Assembly: GCA_963556495.2 (NCBI GenBank) | Contig: OY747713.1 | Span: 2,663,821-2,727,820, forward strand | From: Valencia hispanica | Taxonomy: Eukaryota > Chordata > Actinopteri > Cyprinodontiformes > Valenciidae | DNA: 64,000 bases | Direction of reading: 5' to 3' | Part shown: piece after piece, positions 1-10,900 of the stretch | Layout of the letters: every line of letters begins with the position of its first letter | Numbering within the stretch: the first letter of the stretch is position 1 | Made by a program: the position numbers and the translations under genes | The notes under the pieces: generated by a model | What the model was told of the DNA's origin: nothing | Databases searched by the model: none | What the model saw: the letters and a program-made list of their open reading frames with translations, nothing else

Positions 1-68
1 TGTTTGTGGCTGTAATGTGACAAAATGTGGAAAAGTTCAAGGGGGCCGAATACTTTTGCAAGCCACTG
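1..68. mobile_element. Tc1-like transposon terminal inverted repeat, cut by the window edge
   Basis: This stretch matches the terminal inverted repeat of the Tc1-like element at 42737-44295 almost base for base and ends in a TA dinucleotide at 69-70, the usual Tc1/mariner target. Only one end is visible, so orientation and internal content are unknown. Confidence 0.85.
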
Positions 69-75
69 TAAATTT

Positions 76-636
76 AGCCAAAGGTAGAGATTTTGACTAT
101 ATCGGCCTACCGCTACTGCACATTTTGATGATGTCATCAAGCTGTCATCAAGGAGGATAAATACTGATGTTCAGTGTTTGTCTTTACACTACATATTGTA
201 AGTTTAAAATGTGTTGTTTTCCATTTAACGGGGGGGGGGAGCTGTTGAACTTGAAGCATTTTTAATTCTAAAATGTGCAGCTTAATTTTTGTGCGATATA
301 AAATTTATAAATGGGTAACCAGGAAAGCGAACACTTTCAATCTTTGTGGGTTTTTTAAAATGACATTAAAATAACATTTAAAATATCTGTTTTTATGTGT
401 GAGAGTTTTTATGTTGCATTTTTTTGAGACATTTTTATATTTTTTAAATGGATTTTGCACAATACATGATCTTTAAATGGTATCCTAAACTTTTTTTTGA
501 AGTTGTTCTGCTGCAGTTTATCTGAAAAGTGAGAATGTTCATAAACATGTCATTTTGACATAAATTAAGGAATAAATATATCGCAATAGATATCGTTACC
601 GCGCATGCCTTAGATTACATCGCCGAGCCCTACCTC
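76..636. mobile_element. hAT-type MITE, family B
   Basis: AT-rich non-coding repeat. Positions about 305-636 match, in reverse orientation, the repeat starting at 26633, including the shared run AACGATATCTATTGTGATAT. The right edge reads CGCCGAGCCCTA, a decayed form of the CGCCCAGCCCTA hAT terminus. The left edge is uncertain. Confidence 0.6.
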
Positions 637-1050
637 GCATCGACTGATGATGGCGCTGCGTTTCTCCGCGCCTCCGCAGACGGAGGGCCTCTTGGGCCTC
701 TCTGAAGGTCACATGACCTACTGCCCGGGTGGCATCCTGTCACGGCGCCACGCTGGAGCGACCCATTCGTTACCGGACGGTTCCAGAAGCCGTCTGCGTG
801 CTTTTTGGTGCGTTTTACAACGCCTGTCCCCTCATTCAGATCGTGTTTGGAAGAAAAAGGCTTGTGTCTGTCAGCCGAGCTCATTCGACCAGACGTATGG
901 AGAATACGTCTCTTCAGCGTAGACTTCGCTTTCAGTCTTATCGTTTTATGGGTTTGGAGAAACATCAGGGTTTTGTAATGCAGCTACACAATCTCTGCAG
1001 TTATCGACTTCACTGTCAGGCTTCTCCTGACTGATACCTTTGTTCTGTTT
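637..1050. promoter_or_regulatory. CpG-rich block, possible lipe promoter and 5' UTR
   Basis: This is the only markedly GC- and CpG-rich non-exonic stretch upstream of the lipe coding start, and it contrasts sharply with its AT-rich flanks. Two overlapping plus-strand frames (647-922, 729-1034) and one minus frame are open, but none resembles a known protein. A vertebrate promoter with an untranslated first exon is plausible because the first coding exon of lipe starts directly at a splice acceptor (4924). No TATA box or clear donor was identified, and a CpG-rich repeat is an alternative. Confidence 0.3.
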
Positions 1051-2854
1051 CTTTGTAACCTCCCTCTGCAAGCCGCGATGCACAAATCAGAAGAGATCGG
1101 ACAGCTGAACTTCATCGTAGGGGAACCAGACGCAGGCAAGAGGACTGAATACTGATTTTTAATCACTTTTGCAACAAGTTTATTTCAGCTTTTTTTTTTT
1201 GCTTTCCAGTTAAATGTAGGTCTTGAATGGGCTTGCACCTCCACCGTTGCAGGATTTTATTCAAAATTAAAATGCACAATAGAATCAACACAAGAGCGCT
1301 AACCAGGAGTGACTGTAATATACGGCAGCGCAGGACTAAATTCAGCCACATGTCAGAGGCACGCAGTCATTGAGAACAAACTACCAGCTCATATAACAAA
1401 CATTGAGAGTTATGACTTTCAAGAAAACATTAAAACCGTGGTTAAAAATAAACCAGTCCTGTTCTTATGTATAATCCGCCCTATTTTATATTTTGGTGTT
1501 TTTGATTGTTTCTGGTCTTTCTTTTAAGAAATTCGCATTCTTCTGGGGCGAACATATTATTAATGTAGGCAACATTATTCTTTGTGCTACCATGTGGATA
1601 AACATGATCTTTACCAGACAACAGTATACTGATAGTTTTCAGCACCGTTTGAAAAACAAAATAAAACACAACAGGCTTTCAACTTTTACACCTGTTATTG
1701 TGTATATTATAATAAAACGTCAGAAGGATAAATACCAATATATATGAATGATTATTTATTTTCCCCACCAATCTTCAAACAACACTCATGTTTATGGTTA
1801 TTGTCCCCACCAATTTTAAAAACAAACCTACGCCCTTGGTTTTATGGCAGCAGATGCAACTTAGCTGTTGTGCTAATTCTGGCATATTTACATTGATGGG
1901 TTTTTTTTTGTGCAGATATGTTGATCAATATGCATTGTTCTCATTTAATAAAAAAAGAAATTAGAATGAAATTCAATGAAACTGTTCAGAACCTTCTATT
2001 TTTAAGAGGTTTGGACTGTTTTTAGCCTGTCAGAACGACGCTGGCTGGGAGGAACAGTGATGAGACAAAGCCCTCAGTGTTGATGAGAGAACAACCCGCC
2101 TGTGTCTCCTGCATCCTGAGGGTCTGTCGGTGTCAAACCTCCTTCCACAGATTCTTCCCCATTTTTAATTTAGCTCAAAGCATGCGACCAGTGACGTCCT
2201 GCAGAAAGAAAATGGACTCTGCATGCTCTTTGCGTTTGATGTATCTATATAACGTGTTTTCTGCGTGAAGCCGTCTGCTAATGTTTTTTTTGTGGTTTTT
2301 TTTTAGAGAGTGAGATTTGTTCAAGAACTGCCGCAGAGATATTCGGGCATCTCGTTCGAGTCCACACGAATCAAACACTGATTACCTGACGTCTCCTCCT
2401 GGCTAGAAAGAGTCCTTTTCAAAAGAGCAAAGCAGGATTTGCTAGTTGTGTCTGTTAGAAGCTCAGATGTTCCTCCGTATCGATCTGAGTGACACAGCGG
2501 TGCAGAAAATCAGCGTCCTGCAGAGAGATAACTCAGACGGGTCTCTGATAATCGGTCCTAACATGCTGCCTGTCCCGTGTCGGCTTGTTTACGATTATTT
2601 ACGGAGCTCTGAGCGAATAGCGCCTCGCCAAACTATTCACACCCCTAACTTTTCCACATCTGGTCAACCGCAAACTTCAATGTGATCAACCAGCACTAAG
2701 TAGTGAATAAATGTCAAGTGGAAGTAAAATGATTCATGGATTTGCGCTCACTCTGGTATTCTGACCCCTTTTATTCTGATACGGCTAAATAAAATTGAGT
2801 GTAGCGCCTCTGCTTCTGCTATAAGAAGTTCAAGTATCACTGAACATCAACCTG
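1051..2854. other. intergenic or lipe 5' UTR intron, no gene seen
   Basis: Mostly AT-rich. A short ATG frame at 1078-1155 (MHKSEEIGQL...) and a small open frame at 2446-2685 show no recognisable homology or splice context. No RNA gene or structured repeat was recognised. Confidence 0.5.
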
Positions 2855-3040
2855 ATCTCTCCATCCACACAGTAAAACATGGTGGTGGCAGCATCTTGCT
2901 GTGGGGAGGCGCTTTTTCAGCAGGGGCAAGGAAGCTGGACAGAAGGATGGACGTAAAGAAAGAACAATCCTGGAATCAGGATTCATGGGTTAGAACTTCC
3001 TAGTCAAAGTCCAGACCTAAATCCCATCCGTGGCAGGTAG
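2855..3040 (+). mobile_element. Tc1-like transposase fragment
   Basis: Contains the characteristic transposase stretch for KHGGGSILLWG, the region ahead of the catalytic aspartate, followed by a degraded [14 protein letters not shown] stretch. Terminal repeats and an open frame are missing. Confidence 0.6.
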
Positions 3041-3841
3041 GGCCGTAACCGTTGGTGCATTTATATTTTTCGGTCAACTTTAAAAAGTGACACCAGAACA
3101 GAAAGGACTCCCAGCTATCACTGAACTCTGCTGTTTGGGAACATTAATGGTTTCTCAGGCAGCTACATTAGAAAAAGAAAGATGGACCGAACCAGAACTT
3201 TGTCAGCGAACTCATCTTTCTGCAGCAATAAGGTCCATAACACGCTCTGCTCTGAACTGAATGACTCGCCTGAAACATTAAGCTGAAGGGAAACATCAGT
3301 GATACTAGAGAAAAACCAGCTGACGTCCAACATGGCTACCAGTAGCAACCAATCAGACCACTCTCCTTATTCTGGATAAAATACAAGTCGGAGGAATCCC
3401 CCGATTCCCCCAACCGCTGCCCATGCTGCATTCAAGTACAGCTGGTTAGACTAGGCTGTCGAAATATCAAAACAACTCCAAAGGGATGTAAAGACCAACT
3501 TACCCCCCTACCCGAGTGTAACTCCGCCCACATTTCCTGTTTGAAAAATGCGCCAAAAGGAGGATTTCTCTCCACCTCCTTCACCAGAGGAAAGGGTGGG
3601 CGGAGACTCTGCTTGTTTTATACTCCACAGCGGCAGGATGTCTGACGTCGGCCCTCAGAGCGAACAGCAATGCACGGTTAAAATTCAAGTGCACCTGAAG
3701 AGGGCGCCACACTGACAGTTTTGGGCAGAAAATTCATATTTTTACCAAGATGCCAAAATAATGAGCAGCTGTAATTTATACAGTTTATCAGCAAAAAAAA
3801 GTTGATTTGGGGGGGGATAGTTTCTCTTTAAGCATGTTTGA

Positions 3842-4187
3842 TGACACGATATCGCTATACAGGGGAGACGATACGATATATTGCGATTCTATGAGTAAGA
3901 CTGTATATTGTGATTTTTAAAAGTGAAGTTAAGTGTAGAAAAACTGTCCCAGCGTTCTAAACCTGTTTCATCGTTTAACACATGTGGATCCACTGGAACG
4001 AAGAAGGTGAAAACTGCCACAAACTACCGGTCATTCTTGTTAATTTTACTACGAAAATTACTGTCATTAATGGTTCCATTCAAATTTAAAAATAAATAAA
4101 TTTAAAAATCGATCTTTTGCTTTTGAGTATCGATACAATATTGAGAAATAAAATATCGCGAAATATCGATATTTTCTTACATCCCTA
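3842..4187 (+). mobile_element. MITE family A, copy 1
   Basis: Non-coding repeat of about 350-390 bp built from GATACGATATATTG-like ends around a conserved core (TGTTTCAT..TTTAACACAT, GATCCACTGGAAC, ATGGTTCCATTCAAAT). It ends in ATATTTTCTTACATCCCTA. Further copies lie at 5349, 13286 and, inverted, at 18786. Confidence 0.7.
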
Positions 4188-4932
4188 TTCTCAAATATGG
4201 GCAAAGTATTATTTAAACATCAACACTGACTGTTTTCTAGCAGTTATTTTATTTTCTACTCTATTTGTACTATTTTATTTATTTACAAATTAAAACAAAT
4301 GCTATCAAATCTCCAGTCAGTTCGATAGTTTAAAGTTTTTGAAGTTATGGAAAATTAAATCAATTTCAGGAATCGAAAGGAAGGAATTCAGGAAAAAAAT
4401 GCTCTTTGTTTAATGGTGATCTCCTATACTTTTCTTCATTAAAATGTAGCGAAACGTGACATCCTTAGTGGCAGGACTTAAAAAAACTTCTGTTCTCAGA
4501 TGTTCTCTGTCCATGCTGGCGAAGCTAGAGATGTTTTTAAGAGGAGGTTTTGGTCTGAAGCTGGTGGAGACAAACCCCGCCGACCTGCAGAGAACAAAAT
4601 TAGTGGGATGGATGTGAATGCTTTTCTGTAACGAGGTCTGGTCTGGATCGGTCGACTCGCTCGGCTCCTCTCACTGGTTCCAAAGTTCTGCCTTCAGGCT
4701 CCTTTGAGGATTCAACCCTTGACCGAACAGATAACACGAGTGCAGATTAATCACAGCAGCAGTGAGTAAAGAGGGTGAGCCCAGTGTGTTTTAACCTTGA
4801 TGATCGTCCTTTTCTCTGCAGATACCGAGCAGATCACATGTCCGCTGAGCTGATAGCTCCACAGGCAGATATAAGGGAGGCGCTAATGCCTTCGCCTCTC
4901 TCTGGCTTTTTTTTCTTCTTCCAGACTCAGAA

Positions 4933-7900
4933 ATGGATCACAAGGTTGTGTTCGCCGCTCTGGAGAAGGTCTGCGAAGACAACATCTCAGTCCTGTGTGG
5001 ACCCTCCGAGTCGCCGTACGGCACCGTGACCAAGCGCCTGGTCACGTGTATGAGGAAGATCCAGCAGCACGGCCGCGCCCTGGAGCCGGTGGTGGTCAGC
5101 TTCGCCGCCGTCTTCCATCACTACGACTTCGACCCCCAGACGCCCGGAAACGGATACCGCACCCTGGTCAAGGTAGGGCAACTCCGTTCAGCCAACATGA
5201 GCTTTCGCCAACGTCACGAAATCAACGGTTTTACGTTTAAAGCAGGCTGGAAGTTTCCTGATCACCTCACGAGGTGTTGTCCTTCACCAGTCAGCTCTGC
5301 TTCTGCTTGCTCTTTCATGGTGTGTCATCCCACCTCTGCTGGAACTACGGATGTGTATCGGTCAAAATCTAGTGATGCGATATGTATCACGATACAGGGG
5401 GAGACGATACGATCTATTGCAATACTATGAGCAAGACTATATATTGTGATTTTTTTTTTTTAGACTGAACTTAACCATAGAAAAACTGTAAAAGCATTCT
5501 AAACTCTCCAACTTGTTTCATACTTTAACACATCTAGTTTTATAACTATTACTAGTTGATCCACTGGAACCAAGAAGGTGAAAACAGCCACAAAACTACC
5601 AGTTATACTTTTATATTTTCTCCAAAAATTACTGTCATCATCAATGGCTCCATTCAAATTCTTTAAAAAATCGATACAATGTTGTGACATAAAATATCGC
5701 GATATATCGGTGTATCGATATTTTCTTCCACCCCTAGCTGGAACACTTTATATTTTAAAGAGACGACCCGATACGAACGTTTTCTGGGTTTCAGTTCCAT
5801 CAAGTTACTTCTGCTCTGTAGAGGTCATCCCGTTTCAGCTCGTTTATCCTACGGCTGGACAATATTATCGATTTATCGAGTTTTTGAAATATTGGGTTTC
5901 CATCACTCAAAGTGATGTCATCGCGTATTCATTTGGACTTTGAATTCACTGCAACTCCCAGAAGGGATGATTGAATTAAAGGCAAGTTTTTTTTTAAAAG
6001 GAGAAAAAGAATACAATCATATCAGAAATCATTTTTGGCATGAAAAAAAAATCAAGATTTGTTTATACACAACTCACAATAAGTTAGGGATATGGTGAGA
6101 GACTCAGTGGTTGTCATACATATTTCAAATTCAATTCAATTCAAAATTACTTTATTAATCCCAAAGGGAAATTAAATGTTGTTGTAACTCATTATGCAAG
6201 TTCCTTCAAAGATTTGTTGTAGATGCTGATGGCTGTGGGTAGGGATGATCTCCTGTAGCAGTCTGCAGATCTGAAGAAGCCTCTGACTGAAGACGCTCTG
6301 TAGTTGGATGACAGTCTGATGTAGAGGATGCTATGGATCTATGGCGTCTTCTTTTCAACTCATCAGGGTTTTGTGGCTGTAGTTGAGGTATTATTTGAGC
6401 TTTTGTGATGTTAATCAGTTGCTACCAGTTGTAAACCACCTTGTTGCCATGGTTATGCATCATAACAAATGTCCAAAAATAAAAAGTATCAGCAAAAATC
6501 CTTCCAGCTGAACAGCCTTCAAAACCAGAGAGAACAGTTGTCCACAAAAACGATGTTTCTACCAGAAATGGAAGAATTAAAGTTTAAAAAAAGAAAAAAA
6601 TATGAACCAAAGTAACAGAGCCACTCCAACATGCTGCCACCTTGAGCGGCGCAATTCCGGAATATGGTGTTTGTTTCACTTCAGATATTGTTGGGAGGCA
6701 ATTGTATTGGGATGATGGACACGCCTCATTTTGTGTTTTCCACGTAATGGTTTCACTGTGTACAGTGTGCCTTACATATTGGGGCAAACACCAAAAAATA
6801 CTAAAGAAAACCCTTTTCAATGTGGCATCAATTTCAACAATCTGTGGGTTTAAAAAGCTGGTAATGTCAGTAAGTCATTCCAACTCCATCCTTCAAAAAG
6901 CCATGACTATACGACGTCCCCTAACGGACGAGCAGCGCCACCTGGCCATAGTGCGCCTTCGGGTCGGTGGCAGGCAGTCAGATGTTGCGCGGGAACTTGG
7001 TGTGTCTCAAAGTGTCATCAGCAAGGCAAGGCAATTTAATTTGTATAGCACACTTTCAACAGCAGAGTAACTCAAGGTGCTTTACATGATTTGGTGATTT
7101 AAAAAACAATGGAAATTGAAAGTAAAAAAAAACACACATTACACGATACACAATAAAGCAAGAGAGTATGAACCCATTTCATACATATGACATCAATCAT
7201 TTACTCGAAGGCAATTCTAAACAGATTTAAAGCAGATTTGCATCAAGACACAGAACTACTGGCAGAGTTCGTGACAGACCCAGGAGTGGAGCCCCACGAG
7301 AGAGAGACCGCAACAATGACCAGAACCTAAGGACCTATGCACTCAGACATTGTCATGCAACTGCCACACAGCTGCAGGCCCGTTTACCAGATGTGAGGGG
7401 TTCTAGGGTTTCCAGACAAACCATTTGCTACAGACTCCAGCGCTTTGGCTTGAATGCATTCAGACGACCGTTGCAGGTGACTCCACTGACACCAAGACCA
7501 CCGGCGTGAGCGTTTGCAGTGGGTACAAGACCATGTGACCTGGACAATGCAGCAGTGGTCTACCGTCCTGTTCACTGACGAGTGTCGGGTCACCTTGCAC
7601 AGAAATGATGGAGGTGAGGTGAGCGATACACCGAGGTCAACATGGTCCCCAGGGTTAGCTTTGGTGGAGGAGGCGTAACAGTCTGGGCAGGCATCACCAG
7701 TCAGCGCAAAACTGATTTGGCTATTGTAGATGGCTCAGTCTCTGCACGTTCTTACCTCAGAGACACCATAGAACCCATCATCATCCCCCAACTTCCTGTT
7801 CATGGATGATAACGCTCCACCACATCGTGCCAGAATTGTCACAGCTTGACTTCAGGAAGTCTGAGCGCCTCATATGGTATGGCCAGCAATACCCCCTGAC

Positions 7901-10900
7901 CTTTAACCCCATAGAGCACGTTTGGGACCAGCTGAAGCAGAGACTGGATGATCGTACCCCCCCCAACGTGATCCTGGCAGAACTACGTGTAGAAGAGTGG
8001 AATGTATCGCCTCAGGACATCATGAGGCTAGTGAGGAGCATGAAACGTCGCTGTCAAGCTGTCATTGCGGCAAATGGTGGAAACACCCGCTGCTGACATT
8101 GTCAATTTGTGTTATTTGGGGCTACCCTTGTTATTGTCTACATCTTTGGGGGTAATAAATATTACACTAATGAAAATGGTGCTTCTTCTCATTCATTATT
8201 AGTAATATCAAAGGATACTTTTACTTATTTCATTAAAATACAGACCAAATAGGTATAGCACTCATGTAAAGAACAATATCCCTAACTTACTGTGAGTAGT
8301 ATAAATCCTTATCACCCTGACCTGACCTGACAATGCTTTTTTTGGAAACGGTAGCATAACGTCCGATGACATGGTCAACTTTTAAAAAACAAATAATCTT
8401 AAAATCAATGATAACATTCTGGTGTCTTCAAATAGTACCAGGGAATGTTAAATATTGACAAAAAGTAGTGATTTGTTTTATATCGTGATGGATATCGATA
8501 TCGACAAATATGAAAAATATTAACATGACAGAATTTTTGTTTCCATATCGCCCAGCACTACTTTATCCTCTCTCTTCAAGAAGACTCGCTGTTTGTCTTT
8601 AGATCCAGAGACTAACCATGAGATCAGGTAGCATTAAAGAGTCCTAAAGCACCAAAGTAGCTCCAGATCATCACACCTCCACCACCGTGTTTGACTGCAG
8701 CTCTGATTTTTTTTTTTTTTGGTTCTGAAAGGCTTTCAGTTTTACCCCAGATGCAAGCGGGTGTATTCCCAGAAGTTTTTCGTGTTCTTTTGGGTCCGCA
8801 GTGGTTCTGCTCCAGGAACTCTCGCATGGAGGCCATTTTCTCTCTTTCTGATTGTTAAATCATGACCTCTGACCTTAACTGAGGCAGTGAGGCCTGCAGA
8901 GCTCTAAATGTTGCCCTGGGATCTTCTGGACCTCCTGGATGAGTCGTCGATGAGCTCCTGGAGTGATTCGGGTAGATCGGCCTCTCCTGGGAAGGTTCTC
9001 CACTGTTCCGGGTGTGGATCATGGTTCTCTCTCGTGTCCCAGAACCTACAAGATGGATCTGGAACCCTTTCTAGATTGAAATGTCAGAGACTTTTTGAAC
9101 AAATTTAGATCGGGACGCGATGTATCACCGTTTGAGATGTTTTAGCCTAGTTCATGTCGTCAGACAGCTTCTGTTTAAGGGATTTTTTGATTCTGGTTGT
9201 CATCAGTAAAAAAAACACAATCTGGTTACCCACTGTAATACATGAATTAACAAGGAGTGTAATTACTCTTCCAAACACTGTCTGGATGCTTTGGAGAGGT
9301 TTATTCCTATAATTAAGGAAATCATCATTTAAAAACTGCTCCTTTAGGTTGTGTTTGTCTGATTTTAAAAGTTTTAAGAGCAACAAAAAGTGAAAACAAA
9401 AGAAATCTTTTAGTGATAAAGACATATTTACAAACTTTATTTATAAAGCACTTTTCAGTGCTTTACTGCATGCAGACGAGAAACATTGTTCAATTTATCT
9501 TTGCTCCGCCTACATTCAATCATAAATTAATTTAATCCGTTGGTCCGAAGACGAAGCCACCAAGCAGCATCCATCTGATGATTCTTTCCTGCTGATTGCA
9601 GGTCTTACAGTCGTGCCTTGTGCACATCATTCATAAAGGCCGCTACATCGCCTCCAACTACAGCGGGGCCTTCTTCAGGGCGGAGCACAACGCCTCAGAG
9701 ATGGAGGCGTACTGCGGGGCCCTCTGCCAGCTACGAGCCCTGCTCTACCTGGCCCAGCGGCTGATCCACGACAACGACCACGGCCAGCTGTACACGCAGC
9801 AGGACGCTGACCTGAGCGACCGCTTCGTGCAGGAGTACAGCTCCATGCACAAGGCCTGTTTCTACGGACGCTGCCTGGGCTTTCAGGTGAGCCGACGGCT
9901 TCACGGCCACGCCTGCTCTGCGGCTCAGCGCTGGCGTCGGTTCCTTTTAACCAGCTTTGTTTGGTTCCCCAGTTCTCACCGGCTCTGCGGCCGTTCCTGC
10001 AGACCATCGTCATCAGCATGGTTTCCTACGGAGAGACGTACGGTAAACAGCAGTCTGGGATAGGTGAGGCTCTTTGCTCTCAAGCTCTGGATGGAGACGC
10101 TCTCCCATCCCGACTGCTAATTAGTTTTTTTGTCCCCCCCCGCAGGAACAGCCGCCCTGTCCCTCCTCACCTCAGGGAAGTACGTCATCGATCCGGAGCT
10201 GCGAGGGGCCGAATTCGAACGCATCACCCAGAATCTGGACTTGCACTTTTGGAAGTCCTTCTGGAACGTCACAGAATCCGACATTTTATCAGTAGGCAGG
10301 GTCAAATACTCCTTACTTCATCAGATTACTGGACGCCACCTGCCGCGTTTCAGATACTCACTCCTGGCGTGTTTTCCTTCTCCCAGGGCTTCACCCGGAT
10401 CGCCTCTAACCCGGTGCAGGTGAACGTCACGCTGACCGTGCCCCCTGTCGGTCTGCGCCTCCCTCTGGCCTCGGATCCCCGGCTGTCCACCACCGTGTCG
10501 CCCCCCGTCGCCCACTGGGGCCCCGGGCCGGTCCACATGAGGCTGGTCTCCTACGAGCTGCGGGAGGGTCAGGTGAGGATCCACAGGTCCTGATGGATGG
10601 AGCCGAAACTCACAATGAGCCAAAATAACTTCACGGGTGAACGTAGAAACGAAGCAGCTCATCCATAACCACACAACGACTTAAAGGGAACATATTATAT
10701 AAACTTCTCTTTTTTTTCCATCCTGTTGTGTTGCTGTTTGGGTCTCTGCTGCCTCTGTCCTTCTCTTCTTCTCTTTGCACTTACTCCTTCAGCCAATCAG
10801 CCCTCAAACCAACTAACTTCATGTCCTCTTTCATCCCTAAATCTCCTTTCTGGTCCTCCTCTCTCCAACCTCAGCATCCTTCGACCGATATAACCGTCGT

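Larger units (their letters stand above)
6068..8299 (+). mobile_element. Tc1-like transposon, decayed, itself carrying LINE tails
   Basis: The ends are inverted copies of each other (ACTCACAATAAGTTAGGGAT against its complement at 8282-8296), both next to TATA. Transposase pieces on the plus strand are a helix-turn-helix start at 6903-7023 ([19 protein letters not shown]), a middle piece at 7230-7620 with LFTDECRV, then DDNAPPHRA near 7806 and [16 protein letters not shown] at 7899. Several stops and frameshifts and two LINE inserts (6125-6345, 7024-7229) inactivate it. Confidence 0.85.
5850..8560. mobile_element. hAT-type MITE interrupted by a Tc1-like element
   Basis: The outer parts (5850-6067 and 8300-8560) begin TACGGCTGGACAATAT and end ATATCGCCCAGCACTA, decayed versions of the hAT ends TAGGGCTGGGCGATA/TATCGCCCAGCCCTA. 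They are flanked by GTTTATCC (5842-5849) and CTTTATCC (8561-8568), a 7-of-8 match to an 8-bp target duplication. The left arm also matches, in reverse, the element at 15475-15839. The middle is a later Tc1 insertion. Confidence 0.75.

Noticed and set aside
5578..5943. 121-residue open frame in lipe intron 1
   Set aside because: It crosses the boundary between two MITEs and has no similarity or splice context.
9596..10674. Overlapping GC-rich minus-strand open frames
   Set aside because: They are antisense shadows of lipe exons 2-5, which have full splice and homology support on the plus strand.
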